Made by a program: the position numbers and the translations under genes
Part shown: one piece after another, positions 1-10,429 of the stretch
Position numbering within the stretch: position 1 is the first letter of the stretch
How the letters are laid out: each line of letters begins with the position of its first letter
DNA from: Klenkia brasiliensis
GTDB taxonomy: Bacteria > Actinomycetota > Actinomycetes > Mycobacteriales > Geodermatophilaceae
Assembly: GCF_900100695.1 (NCBI RefSeq)
Contig: NZ_FNCF01000003.1
Location: 186,001 to 250,000, forward strand
DNA: 64,000 bases
Direction of reading: 5' to 3'
The notes under the pieces: model-generated
The model's database searches: none
What the model was told of the DNA's origin: nothing
Seen by the model: only the letters and a program-made list of their open reading frames with translations

Positions 1-1296
1 CTGGCCCTGCAGGCGCTCGTCCGGCACCCCACGGTGGCCGACCGCGACCCCGCCCGCACCGACCCCGCACCCTTCACCGCGCTGCGGGCCACGCTGGCCG
101 AGCACTTCCCGCGGCTGCACGGCCTGGAGCGCCTCGAGGTCGAGCCGCACGCGCTGCTGGTCCGCTGGCCGGGCCGGACACCGGGCGACCCGGTCGTGCT
201 CATGGCGCACCTGGACGTCGTCCCGGTCGAGGACGGCTGGACCCACCCGCCCTTCGCCGCCGAGATCCACGACGGCGCGGTGTGGGGCCGCGGCACGCTG
301 GACGACAAGGGCTCCGTCGTCGGCATCTGCGCCGCCGTCGAGGAGCTCCTGGCCGAGGGCTTCGTGCCCAGCCGGGACGTGTGGCTGTCCTTCGGCGCCA
401 CCGAGGAGGTCTCGGGGACGACGGCGGTCGACGCGGTGGCGCAGCTGCGGGCCCGCGGGGTCGCGCCGTGGTTCGTGCTCGACGAGGGCGGCGCGGTCGC
501 CTCGGGCGCCTTCCCGATGGTGACCGCGCCCCTGGCGGTCGTCGGGGTGACCGAGAAGGGCGTGACCTCGGTCGAGCTGGTCGCCGAGGGCGCCGGCGGG
601 CACGCCTCCACCCCCGCGGCGAACGGCCCGACCGCGCGGCTGGCCCGGGCGATCACGGCGCTGGAGCGCAGCCCGCTGCCGGCCCGGGCGCCCGCGCCCA
701 CCCTCGAGCTGCTGCGCCGGCTGGGCCCGCAGCTGCCCGCGCCGCTGCGGCCGGTGCTCGCCCGGGCCGACCGGCTGGCCCCGGTGCTCACCCGGGTGCT
801 GCGGGCCGCCGGCGCCGAGGCCGCGGCGATGGTGCGGACGACGGCCGCCGTCACCACGCTGTCCGGTTCGCCCGCGCTCAACGTCATCGCCTCCTCCGCC
901 CGCGCCGGGGTCAACCTGCGGGTGATGGTCGGCGACACCGTGGACGGGGTGCTGGAGCACGTGCGGGCGACGGTGGGCGACGGAGTCCGGGTGGAGGTGG
1001 TCGAGCGCAACGAGCCCAGCCCGGTCTCCCCCTGGGACGACGACGCGTTCCGGCTGCTGGAACGGGTCACCGGCGAGGTCTTCCCCGAGGCGGTCCCGAC
1101 GCCCTACGTGATGATGGCCGCCACCGACGCCCGGTTCTTCACCGCCATCAGCGACCGGGTGTACCGCTTCACCCCGTTCCGGATGAGCAAGGAGCAGCGC
1201 GCGGCCATCCACGCCGCCGACGAGCGGATCGGCGTGCAGGACCTGCTGGACGGCGTCCGCTGGTACCGCCGGCTGCTGCAGGAGCTGCCGGCGTGA
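1..1296 (+). CDS. M20 family metallopeptidase (5' end outside window)
   Basis: Zinc-dependent hydrolase of the M20/ArgE/CPG2 family, which cleaves peptides or N-acyl amino acids. The frame is open from base 1; the first codons read LALQALVRHPTVADRD, a normal M20 N-terminal stretch, so the GTG at 34 is internal and the gene begins upstream of the window. Visible metal-site motifs are LMAHLDVVP (His ligand), GTLDDKG (bridging Asp), GATEEVSG (general base Glu pair) and, near the C-terminus, AIHAADERI. The lid/dimerisation domain fills the middle (GGHAS). The stop codon overlaps the GTG start of the MFS gene (GTGA), suggesting co-translation with an exporter or importer of the substrate or product. 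The substrate cannot be deduced. Confidence 0.88.
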   Translation: MALQALVRHPTVADRDPARTDPAPFTALRATLAEHFPRLHGLERLEVEPHALLVRWPGRTPGDPVVLMAHLDVVPVEDGWTHPPFAAEIHDGAVWGRGTLDDKGSVVGICAAVEELLAEGFVPSRDVWLSFGATEEVSGTTAVDAVAQLRARGVAPWFVLDEGGAVASGAFPMVTAPLAVVGVTEKGVTSVELVAEGAGGHASTPAANGPTARLARAITALERSPLPARAPAPTLELLRRLGPQLPAPLRPVLARADRLAPVLTRVLRAAGAEAAAMVRTTAAVTTLSGSPALNVIASSARAGVNLRVMVGDTVDGVLEHVRATVGDGVRVEVVERNEPSPVSPWDDDAFRLLERVTGEVFPEAVPTPYVMMAATDARFFTAISDRVYRFTPFRMSKEQRAAIHAADERIGVQDLLDGVRWYRRLLQELPA

Positions 1297-2743
1297 ACCG
1301 CAGGGCGCAGACGCTGTTCGCCGTCGTCGGCGCGCTGTCGGTGGTCGAGGTCGCCAGCGGCGTGCTGCAGGGCTTCTACACCCCGGTGTTCACCGACGTG
1401 GCCCGCGCGCTGGGCATCTCCGACGGCGACGTGAACTGGTTCGAGGCCGCCCAGCTCGTCGCGTCCGCCCTGCTGGTGCCGGTGCTGGCGCGGCTGGCCG
1501 ACCTGCACGGCCACCGCCGGGTGCTGCTGGTCTCCACCGCGGTCACCGCGCTGGGCAGCTGGGTCATGGCCGTGGCGCCGGCGACCGGCGCGGCCGGGTT
1601 CGGCGTCTTCGTCGTCGGGTCGGCGCTGCAGGGCGCCTACGTGGTCTGGCTGCCGCTGGAGGTGGCGATCGTGCACCGCCGCGCCGCCGCCGACGACCAC
1701 CGCACCCGCCGGGCCGCCGGCGTCCTGGTGGCGTTCCTGCAGCTCGGTGTGCTCGCGGGCGCGTTGACCAGCGGTGCGCTGGTGGACTCCGTGCCCGTGC
1801 CGGTGCTGCTGGCCATCCCGGCGCTGGTGGTCACCGCCTGCCTGGTCGTCGTCGCCGTCGGCGTGGAGCCCGACCCGCCGCGCGCCCCCGGTCGGCTGGA
1901 CCTGCCGGGCCTGGGGCTGTTGACCGCGGCGCTGCTGCTGGTGATGGCCGGGCTGGTCGCCGTCCGGCTGCTCGGGCCCGGCGCGGTCCTGCCGTGGGTG
2001 CTGGTGCTCGCCGGGCTGGCCACCGGTGCGCAGCTGGTCCGGGTGGAGCGGCGCACCGCCGAGCCGCTGGTCGACGTCGGCGTGCTCGCCGCCCGGGCGC
2101 AGTGGCCGGTGCAGGTGACCGCGTTCCTGTCGGGCATGTCGGTGCTGGGCGCGCAGATCCCGCTGTCCACCTACGCCCGCGCCGACCCCGCCGTCACCGG
2201 CTACGGCTTGGGCGCGGAGGCGTCGTTCGTGTCGGTGCTCATCGGGCTGTACGTGCTCACCCTGCTCACCGGCGCCCTGCTGCTGACCCCGCTGGCGCGC
2301 CGGCTGGGCACCCGGCGCGCGATGGCCGCGGGCAGTGCGGCGGTCGCGGTCGGGTACGCGCTCTGGCTGCCCTTCCACGACACCGCCGGGCAGGCGCTGA
2401 CCAACATGGCCGTCGCGGGCGTGGGCTCGGGCCTGCTGGTGGCCGCGCTGCCCGCCGCCGCGGTCGCCGCCGCGCCGCCGGCCCGGACCGGGTTCGCCGC
2501 GGGCATGACCAACTGCTCCAAGACCGTCGGCGGGGCGATCGCGTCGGCGGTGTTCGCCGTCGCGCTGGCCTCCACCGGCGGCATCGAGGACCCCACCGCC
2601 GGCGCCGCGCCGTTGTCGGGGTACCTCACCGTGTGGGCGGTCTGCTCGGCCACCGCGGCGGTGGCCGCCGTCGTCCTGCTGGTCACCGCGGGACGCAGGA
2701 GGCCCGGAACCGAACCGGTTCCGGGCCTCCTGGGTTCGACCGA

Positions 2744-2756
<13 letters not shown>
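1293..2756 (+). CDS. MFS transporter, DHA2-like (14 TM type)
   Basis: Integral membrane drug/metabolite:proton antiporter, 487 aa, a length usual for the 14-helix DHA2 group. GTG start at 1293 overlaps the stop of the M20 peptidase. The loop 2-3 signature of the major facilitator superfamily is visible as [12 protein letters not shown] at about residues 67-78. Long hydrophobic segments continue to the end, finishing with [11 protein letters not shown] and a short basic cytoplasmic tail. The last 35 coding bases form a strong hairpin (2697-2731), and the 3' end overlaps the convergent sigma factor gene by 13 bases. Substrate unknown; coupling to the peptidase suggests a peptide or acyl-amino-acid product, which is inference. 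Confidence 0.85.
2697..2731. terminator. Hairpin inside the 3' end of the MFS gene, likely bidirectional terminator
   Basis: A perfect 15-bp stem (AGGAGGCCCGGAACC paired with its complement) encloses a 5-base loop. It lies within the last codons of the MFS gene and just past the stop of the convergent sigma factor gene. There is no T-run, as is usual for high-GC actinobacterial hairpins. It sits where both transcripts should end. Confidence 0.6.
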
Positions 2757-3919
<1,163 letters not shown>

Positions 3920-4058
3920 CCAGCCTCTCCTGGGGGTGTCGTGCGGCGTCGCGAGGACGGCTGAGGTCCTGGCGGAGAGGCCGCCCACGGACGGGCGGCA
4001 CAGGCCGCCCACGGTGAGGGACGGGGGGTCTGCGACCTGCGCCGGAGCGCGGCCTGTG

Positions 4059-4079
4059 TCATTTTAATCCGTTTCCCGC
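4059..4079 (-). promoter_or_regulatory. A/T-rich element upstream of sigA, possible promoter part
   Basis: The only A/T-rich patch in the 230-base gap between sigA and the aldo/keto reductase gene reads GGGAAACGGATTAAAATGAC on the minus strand, about 140 bases upstream of the sigA start. It could hold a -10 element or an ECF-type -35 (GGAAA), leaving a long 5' leader. No clear spacing rule is met, so this is a weak call. The rest of the gap shows nothing recognisable. Confidence 0.22.
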
Positions 4080-4149
4080 AGGAGGGGGTGACGGCGGGTA
4101 CCCCTGCGGGTCAGGACTACACCTCCCGACGCAGGTCGATCGTGCGCGA

Positions 4150-5148
<999 letters not shown>

Positions 5149-5164
5149 GCCGAGCAGCGAACTC

Positions 5165-5182
5165 CTTCGAGCGCGCTCGAAG
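5165..5182 (-). promoter_or_regulatory. 18-bp palindrome between merR-type gene and aldo/keto reductase, candidate MerR operator
   Basis: CTTCGAGCGCGCTCGAAG is a perfect palindrome filling the gap between the two genes. On the minus strand it directly follows TTTGAC, a good -35 hexamer that overlaps the MerR stop codon. MerR regulators bind a dyad inside an over-long -35/-10 spacer, which is the geometry seen here. AAGGAG at its downstream edge could also be the ribosome site of the reductase, 13 bases from its ATG. Confidence 0.5.
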
Positions 5183-5554
5183 TCAAACCGAGCGCTCGTA
5201 GAACCCGATCTTGTGGTCGATGGCGGCCAGGTGCCCCGCGGTCTCGTCCAGCTCCCGCTGCACCCGGGCCCGGTGCGCCCGCAGCAGGGCCAGCCGCTCG
5301 GTCTCCGTGCCCGCGCCCGCCCGGACCAGCGCGGCGTAGCGCTTGACGTCGCGGATGGGCATCCCGGTGGCCCGCAGCCGGGTCACCGTCTCGATCCACT
5401 CGAGGTCGCGGTCGGTGTAGCGGCGCCGGCCCCCGGCGTCCCTGTCGACCCCGTCGAGGAGCAGGCCGTCGCGCTCGTAGTAGCGCAGCGTGTGCGCGGT
5501 CAGGCCGGTGCGCTCGGCGGCCTCGGCGATGCCCAGGGCGGGGACGGTGGTCAC
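5183..5554 (-). CDS. MerR family transcriptional regulator
   Basis: DNA-binding regulator of 123 aa. The N-terminal winged helix reads [20 protein letters not shown], the hallmark MerR helix-turn-helix, followed by the wing residues [14 protein letters not shown] coiled coil (about residues 80-115, [20 protein letters not shown]) gives dimerisation. The C-terminus is short, with no conserved cysteines of the metal- or SoxR-type, so the inducer is probably organic. GTG start at 5554 is chosen because homologous N-termini begin right before the helix-turn-helix; the frame stays open further upstream without an RBS. It lies just upstream of the aldo/keto reductase and diverges from the thioesterase-like gene, with only 34 bases between the two starts. 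Confidence 0.9.
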   Translation of the reverse strand: MTTVPALGIAEAAERTGLTAHTLRYYERDGLLLDGVDRDAGGRRRYTDRDLEWIETVTRLRATGMPIRDVKRYAALVRAGAGTETERLALLRAHRARVQRELDETAGHLAAIDHKIGFYERSV

Positions 5555-5588
5555 GCCGTCCAGTGTGCGCCGGGCAGGATCGGCTGCC

Positions 5589-6353
5589 GTGGCGTACTTC
5601 GAGCGGCTCTCCAGCACCCCGGACGGCGGTGGCCGGTTCCGGGCGACCGAGCACACCGGCGGAGGCTGGGACCCGGCGCAGCAGCACATCGCCCCCACCG
5701 TCGGGCTGGTGGCGCACTGCCTGGCCGGTGGCGGCCCGGTGCAGCGGCTGGCGGTGGAGATCCTCGGCGTGATCGGCATCGACGAGGTCGAGGTGTCGGT
5801 CGCGACGGTGCGGCCCGGCCGCACCATCGAGCTGGTCGAGGCCACCGTGACCTGGGCCGGGCGCGCGGTGGTGCGGGCCCGGGCCTGGCGGCTGGCCGGG
5901 TCGGACACCTCGGCGGTCGCGCTCGCCGCCGAGCCCCCGCTGCCGCCGCGCGAGCAGCTGGCGGCGTGGGACATGAGCGCGGGCTGGCCCGGGGGCTACA
6001 TCGCCTCGCTGGAGGTCCGGCACCGCGACGTCGCCCCCGGCCGGGCGCAGGCCTGGCTGCGGGCGCGGCAGGACCTGCTGGACGGCGAGGACGTCGCCGA
6101 CCTGACCCGGTCCCTGCTGCTCGCCGACACCGCCAACGGCCTGGTGCAGGGCCCGGAGCGGCGGGGCTGGTTCTACCCGAACGTCGAGCTCACCGCGCAC
6201 CTGTCCCGGGCACCGGCCGGCGCGTGGGTCGGCATGGACACCACGGTCAGCTGGGGCCCGGGCGGGCACGGGCTGACCGCGACGGTGCTGCACGACGAGG
6301 CGGGCCCGGTCGGCCGGGTCGCCCAGCTGTGCACCCTGCGCCCCCTGCCCTGA
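5589..6353 (+). CDS. Acyl-CoA thioesterase-like protein (TesB-type double hotdog)
   Basis: Cytosolic protein of 254 aa that most resembles the two-hotdog thioesterase family (4HBT_3 type). It begins at a GTG giving MAYFERLSST. The N-terminal half contains GGGWDPAQQHIAPTVGLVAH, resembling the active-site helix of hotdog thioesterases. The second half contains the strand-rich segment NVELTAHLSRAPAGAWVGMD, including the ELTAHLxR motif common in these proteins. Members hydrolyse acyl-CoA esters, but many actinobacterial copies have no assigned substrate. It diverges from the MerR gene and precedes the Nudix gene by 17 bases, so an operon with it is possible. Confidence 0.7.
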   Translation: MAYFERLSSTPDGGGRFRATEHTGGGWDPAQQHIAPTVGLVAHCLAGGGPVQRLAVEILGVIGIDEVEVSVATVRPGRTIELVEATVTWAGRAVVRARAWRLAGSDTSAVALAAEPPLPPREQLAAWDMSAGWPGGYIASLEVRHRDVAPGRAQAWLRARQDLLDGEDVADLTRSLLLADTANGLVQGPERRGWFYPNVELTAHLSRAPAGAWVGMDTTVSWGPGGHGLTATVLHDEAGPVGRVAQLCTLRPLP

Positions 6354-6370
6354 GGGCTACGGTCCGCCGC

Positions 6371-7033
6371 ATGCGCAGAGGAGTCGACGCCCCCGACGGC
6401 CGGGGCCGCACCGGTCTGGACCGGGTGGGCCGGGACCTGACCGGCAACCCCGACGTCGTGGTCCGCGACGTGGAGGTGACCAGCGACGGCTGGCACGTGC
6501 TGCGGCGCACCACCTACGACCGGCGCCGCTCCGACGGCACGTGGACGACGGAGTCGCGGGAGACCTACGACCGGGGCAACGGCGCCACCGTGCTGCTGCA
6601 CGACCCCGACCGCGGCACCGTGCTGCTCACCCGCCAGTTCCGCTTCCCGGCCTACGTCAACGGCCACCCCGACGGCCTGCTGCTGGAGGCCGCCGCCGGC
6701 CTGCTGGACGCCGACGACCCCGAGACCGCGGCCCGCCGGGAGACCGAGGAGGAGCTGGGGGTCACCATCCGCGGCCCCCTGGTGCAGGCCTTCGACGCGT
6801 TCATGAGCCCGGGGTCGGTCACCGAGCGGCTGCACTGCTACGTCGGCCGCTACGCCCCCGCCGACCGGGTGCACGACGGCGGCGGGGTCGCCGAGGAGGG
6901 CGAGGACATCGAGGTCGTCGAGCTGCCGCTGGCCGACGCCCTGCGGATGGTGGACGACGGCCGCATCCGCGACGGCAAGACGATCATGCTGCTGCAGTGG
7001 CTGGCGCTCCAGGAGCGGGGCCTGCGGGGCTGA
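6371..7033 (+). CDS. nudK: Nudix hydrolase, NudK-type GDP-mannose/ADP-sugar pyrophosphatase
   Basis: Cytosolic Mg-dependent pyrophosphatase that cleaves nucleoside-diphosphate sugars. It has 220 aa from an ATG at 6371. The Nudix region is AAGLLDADDPETAARRETE followed by ELG (about residues 108-130), with the essential REXXEE helix. Downstream sections FMSPGSVTERLH and DIEVVELPLADAL and the C-terminal GRIRDGKTIMLLQWL match the layout of E. coli NudK closely, which argues for GDP-mannose or ADP-ribose as substrate. The N-terminal region (about 35-70) supplies the dimer-forming strand domain of this subfamily. It is followed 8 bases later by an SDR gene on the same strand. Confidence 0.85.
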   Translation: MRRGVDAPDGRGRTGLDRVGRDLTGNPDVVVRDVEVTSDGWHVLRRTTYDRRRSDGTWTTESRETYDRGNGATVLLHDPDRGTVLLTRQFRFPAYVNGHPDGLLLEAAAGLLDADDPETAARRETEEELGVTIRGPLVQAFDAFMSPGSVTERLHCYVGRYAPADRVHDGGGVAEEGEDIEVVELPLADALRMVDDGRIRDGKTIMLLQWLALQERGLRG

Positions 7034-7041
7034 GCCAGGAT

Positions 7042-7998
7042 GTGCCGGTGCCTGCGCTGACCCGTCTCGCCGACGCCCTCCTCGACCGCGCCGTCGTCCC
7101 CGGCTACAGCAAGCTCGGCCCGGCGCTGCGGCGCCGCTGGTGGCCGTCGGGCCCGGTGCCGGGTGCGCTGATCGGCAAGCGGGTGCTGGTCACCGGGGCC
7201 ACCTCGGGCATCGGGACCGCGATCGCCGAGGGCCTGCTCGACCTCGGCGCCACGGTGCACGTGCTGGGCCGCAACCGGGCCAAGACCGAGGACCTGGTCG
7301 CCCGCCTGGAGCGGGAGCGACCGGGGGCGAGGCTGGTGGCGGAGGTGTGCGACGTCGGCGACCTGGACGTCGTCCGGGCGTGGGCCGAGGACTTCACCGG
7401 CCGGGTGGACGAGCTGCACGGGCTGGTGCACAACGCCGGCGCGCTGCCGGCGCAGCGGTCGGAGACCGCGCAGGGCCACGAGCTGACCCTGGCGGTGCAC
7501 GTGCTCGGGCCGCACCTGATGACCGCGCTGCTGGCCGACACCCTGGCCCCGGACGCCGCGGTGGTGTGGATGTCCTCGGGCGGCATGTACGGCGCCGGGC
7601 TGCGCGACGACGACCTCGAGTTCACCGTCGGCGAGTACAGCGGGGTGCGCGCCTACGCCCGCACCAAGAGGATGCAGGTGGTGCTGGCCGCGGAGTGGGC
7701 GCACCGGCTGCCCGGCACGCACGTCTACTCCACGCACCCGGGCTGGGTGGCCACCGACGGCGTGACGGCGTCCATCCCCGGGTTCGGCAAGGTGATGGCC
7801 CCGCTGCTGCGCACGCCCGCGGACGGCGCGGACACCACGGTCTGGTTGCTGGCCACCCGGCCGGCGTCCCGGTCGCCGCACTTCTGGCACGATCGGGCCC
7901 AGCGGCCCTCGACGCTGGGCTGGGAGCGCGGCCAGGACCCGGCGGCCGTGCGCCGCTTCCTCGATCAGGTCGCCGCGGCCACCGACGTCCCGGGCTGA
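7042..7998 (+). CDS. SDR family oxidoreductase (DHRS12-like)
   Basis: NAD(P)-dependent short-chain dehydrogenase of 318 aa, longer than the usual 250 because of an N-terminal extension with WWPSGPVPGALIGKRV. The cofactor site is VTGATSGIGTAIAEG (about residue 48), followed by HNAGALPAQ. Catalytic residues are Ser in WMSSGGMYG and the Tyr/Lys pair in AYARTKRMQ. The C-terminal part (HPGWVATDGV, FWHDRAQRPSTLGW) resembles the DHRS12 group, whose substrate is uncertain. The GTG at 7042 follows an AGGA 4 bases upstream; another GTG at 7048 is possible. Its 3' end overlaps the convergent IclR gene by 34 bases. Confidence 0.85.
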   Translation: MPVPALTRLADALLDRAVVPGYSKLGPALRRRWWPSGPVPGALIGKRVLVTGATSGIGTAIAEGLLDLGATVHVLGRNRAKTEDLVARLERERPGARLVAEVCDVGDLDVVRAWAEDFTGRVDELHGLVHNAGALPAQRSETAQGHELTLAVHVLGPHLMTALLADTLAPDAAVVWMSSGGMYGAGLRDDDLEFTVGEYSGVRAYARTKRMQVVLAAEWAHRLPGTHVYSTHPGWVATDGVTASIPGFGKVMAPLLRTPADGADTTVWLLATRPASRSPHFWHDRAQRPSTLGWERGQDPAAVRRFLDQVAAATDVPG

Positions 7999-8792
7999 AC
8001 CGTGCTGTGCGGGCGGCGCTGCCAGGCCGCCCACTCGCCGCTGATCTCGCCCGCGGTGCGCAGCAGCAGCGGCAGGTGGTCCTCCAGCAGCGTCTCCCGG
8101 GTGGTCTCCGCGGCGTGCACGGTGACGTTGGCCGCCGCCTGCACCACCCCGGCGCCGTCCCGCACGGGGACGGCGACCGAGCGGACGCCCGGCGCCAGCT
8201 CCTCGTCGGCCAGCGCCCACCCGCGCGCCCGGACCTCGGCCAGCTCCTCGTGCAGCTGGGCCGCCGTCCGGCCGATGTAGCGGGGCAGCCCGGAACGGGA
8301 TGCGTGGCTCAGCGCCTCGGCCAGCTCGTCGGGCCCGAGCGCGGCGAGCAGGACCTTGCCCTGGCTGGTCTGCACGGCCGGGAAGCGGGTGCCGATCTCC
8401 ACCCGCAGCGTGATCAGCTTCGGGACGGCGACCCGGGCCACGTAGACGATGTCCGAGCCGTCGAGCTGGGCCATCGACGAGGACTCCCCGGTGCGGGCGA
8501 CGAGGGACTCCAGGTGCGGGCGGGCGATGTCCCACAGGCCCAGCGACCCGACGTAGGCCATGCCCAGGCCCAGCACCTTCGGGGTCAGCCGGTACCCGCC
8601 CTCGCACGCCGCGGCGTAGCCCAGCTCCTCGAGGGTGAGCAGCAGGCGGCGGGCGGTCGGCCGGGCGAGGTCCGCCGCGGCCGCCACCTCCGACAGCGTC
8701 ATCACCGGGCGCCGGTCCGAGAAGCACGACAGCACGTCGAGCCCCCGGGCCAGCGCCTCGACGAAGTCCGGGCCGTGCCCGCGGCCGGCCAT
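7965..8792 (-). CDS. IclR family transcriptional regulator
   Basis: Regulator of 275 aa with an N-terminal winged helix (about residues 12-70, including TLSEVAAAADLARPTARRLL) and the C-terminal IclR effector-binding domain (about 80-250, with SSMAQLDGSDIVYVARV and VRSVAVPVRDG). The PcaR/PobR/CatR-like branch controls aromatic catabolism and is the best fit, given the neighbouring dioxygenase and CoA genes. Its ATG overlaps the stop codon of the upstream amidohydrolase gene (ATGA), so it is translated with that gene. Two matching inverted repeats (10268-10283 and 10392-10405) in the divergent promoter region are its most likely binding sites, giving autoregulation plus control of both arms. 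Confidence 0.92.
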   Translation of the reverse strand: MAGRGHGPDFVEALARGLDVLSCFSDRRPVMTLSEVAAAADLARPTARRLLLTLEELGYAAACEGGYRLTPKVLGLGMAYVGSLGLWDIARPHLESLVARTGESSSMAQLDGSDIVYVARVAVPKLITLRVEIGTRFPAVQTSQGKVLLAALGPDELAEALSHASRSGLPRYIGRTAAQLHEELAEVRARGWALADEELAPGVRSVAVPVRDGAGVVQAAANVTVHAAETTRETLLEDHLPLLLRTAGEISGEWAAWQRRPHSTVQPGTSVAAAT

Positions 8793-10246
8793 CAGGACCC
8801 GAACAGCGAGCCCCGGGCCTCGCGGGTCTCGTCGCTCTTGTACTCGGTGTAGGTGTAGGGGTTGTCGAGCACGTCGCCGTCCTCGGGCAGGGCCGGGTTC
8901 ATGCCGGCCTGCCAGGTCTCCTCCCCCATCGCCCCGCGCAGGTGCTCCACCGTCGACTCGACCGCCGACCGGACGGCGCCGCCGTCGTAGCCCACCAGCT
9001 TGCCGTCGCGCTTCACCACCCGGCCGCCGACCAGCACGGTGTGCACGTCGCCGCGCTGGGCCTGGAACGCGACGTGGCCGTAGGGGTTGAGCAGCGGGAA
9101 GGACACCGGCGAGGCATCGTTCTTGATCAGCACGACGTCGGCGGTCTTGCCCGGCTCCAGCGAGCCCAGGTCGTCGCGGCCGAGCGCCTTGGCCCCGCCC
9201 CGGGTGGCCCAGTCGACGACGTGCTCGGCCCGCAGGTGCACCTGGGTGACCGTGTTGCCCTCGACGTGGGCCTCGAGGTGCTCGCGGGAGCGGTCGGCGC
9301 CCAGCGTGGTGCGCATGGCCGAGAACAGGTCGGCCGACCACCAGACGCTGGTGTCCATCGACAGCGAGACCGGGATGCCGTGCTTGCGCACCTGCCAGGT
9401 GGGCGGGTAGCCCTGCCCGGCGCTCTGCTCGCTCTCGGTGGAGACCGAGACCGACCCGCCGGTCGCGGCGATGCGGTGGTAGCTGTCGGTGTCCAGCGAC
9501 GCGGCGTGCACGTAGACGGTCTTCGGGGTCATGAAGCCCGCGTCGTGCATGAGCTGGATGGAGGCGTCCGACGTCGCCCCCCAGACACCGGCGTGCGTGG
9601 TGACCGGCAGCCCGAGCTCGCGGGCCACCTCGAAGGCCGCCTTCTCCGGGAAGGACGGGTCGCCGGTGACGTCGAAGGCCAGCTGCAGCCCGAGCCTGCC
9701 CTCGTCCGCGCGGCGCTTGAGGAACGCCTGCACGGCCGGGTCGGCGGTCCACTCCCAGGGCCCCGCCTGGATGTTGCCGTAGGCGAGCACGAAGCGGCCG
9801 GGGACGGCGAGCAGCGCGTCGGCGGCGGCCTCGGCGTGGTCGACGCTCTGCAGCCCGTGGCTCCAGTCGACGGTGGTGGTGACCCCGGCCTCGAGGCCCT
9901 CCCACGCGCTCAGCAGGTTGCCGGCGTGCACGTCCTCGGGGCGGAAGGTCTTCCCGTGCTCGAGGTAGTACCAGACGAAGTACTGGGTCAACGTCCAGTC
10001 GGCGCCGTAGCCGCGCATCGCGGTCTGCCACATGTGCCGGTGCGTGTCGATCATCCCGGGCATGACGACGCCGCCCGCGGCGTCGACCTCCTCGGTGCCC
10101 TCGGGGACGTCCAGGCCGGTGCCGACGGCGGCGACCTTGCCGTCGACGACCAGGACGTCGCCGGCCGGCAGCACGGTGTGCGCGTCGTCCATGGTCAGCA
10201 CGGTGCCCCCGCGCAGGACCAGCGGGCGGGTGTCGGGGCTGGACAT
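8792..10246 (-). CDS. Amidohydrolase, ATZ/TRZ (AtzA/TrzN/GuaD-like) family
   Basis: Metal-dependent deaminase or chlorohydrolase of the ATZ/TRZ branch, 484 aa, cytosolic. The start MSSPDTRPLV is chosen over an upstream in-frame ATG at 10315 because GAGGAGACGACG precedes it; the longer form would also read through the operator. The metal site begins with His69 and His71 (IDTHRHMW), and further ligands are expected in THAGVWG, VHAAS and the Asp of SMDTSVWW. Family members hydrolyse ring C-N or C-Cl bonds (triazines, guanine, adenosine-like rings). Placed with IclR and facing a CoA-transferase and ring-cleavage dioxygenase, it may start breakdown of an N-containing aromatic, which is inference. 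Confidence 0.85.
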   Translation of the reverse strand: MSSPDTRPLVLRGGTVLTMDDAHTVLPAGDVLVVDGKVAAVGTGLDVPEGTEEVDAAGGVVMPGMIDTHRHMWQTAMRGYGADWTLTQYFVWYYLEHGKTFRPEDVHAGNLLSAWEGLEAGVTTTVDWSHGLQSVDHAEAAADALLAVPGRFVLAYGNIQAGPWEWTADPAVQAFLKRRADEGRLGLQLAFDVTGDPSFPEKAAFEVARELGLPVTTHAGVWGATSDASIQLMHDAGFMTPKTVYVHAASLDTDSYHRIAATGGSVSVSTESEQSAGQGYPPTWQVRKHGIPVSLSMDTSVWWSADLFSAMRTTLGADRSREHLEAHVEGNTVTQVHLRAEHVVDWATRGGAKALGRDDLGSLEPGKTADVVLIKNDASPVSFPLLNPYGHVAFQAQRGDVHTVLVGGRVVKRDGKLVGYDGGAVRSAVESTVEHLRGAMGEETWQAGMNPALPEDGDVLDNPYTYTEYKSDETREARGSLFGS

Positions 10247-10267
10247 CGTCGTCTCCTCGCGGGGCTG

Positions 10268-10283
10268 GCGGACACCTGTCCGC
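10268..10283. promoter_or_regulatory. Inverted repeat 1, candidate IclR operator of the amidohydrolase arm
   Basis: GCGGACACCTGTCCGC has 7-bp arms and a 2-base centre. It ends 22 bases upstream of the amidohydrolase ATG. The core CGGACA-NN-TGTCCG is repeated in front of the divergent CoA-transferase gene at nearly the same distance from its start. Confidence 0.6.
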
Positions 10284-10302
10284 TGAGCGGTCGCGCTCAC
10301 CC

Positions 10303-10319
10303 TGTCGTGATGCACGACA
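10303..10319. promoter_or_regulatory. Second type of inverted repeat in the divergent promoter region
   Basis: TGTCGTG-ATG-CACGACA has perfect 7-bp arms and a 3-base spacer. It sits between the two CGGACA repeats and has a different core. It could be an additional regulator site or part of a promoter-proximal activator site. Confidence 0.4.
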
Positions 10320-10391
10320 CCGTGTCAAGCAGCCCGCGCCCACGGTTGACAGCCCCGCCGACCCGTGGTGAGACTGCGGCACCGACCCCAC

Positions 10392-10405
10392 CGGACAGCT
10401 GTCCG
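10392..10405. promoter_or_regulatory. Inverted repeat 2, candidate IclR operator of the CoA-transferase arm
   Basis: CGGACAGCTGTCCG is a perfect 14-bp palindrome with the same CGGACA/TGTCCG half-sites as the repeat at 10268-10283. It ends 24 bases upstream of the CoA-transferase ATG. Confidence 0.6.
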
Positions 10406-10429
10406 AGAGCCGAGGAGCGCACCGTCCCG

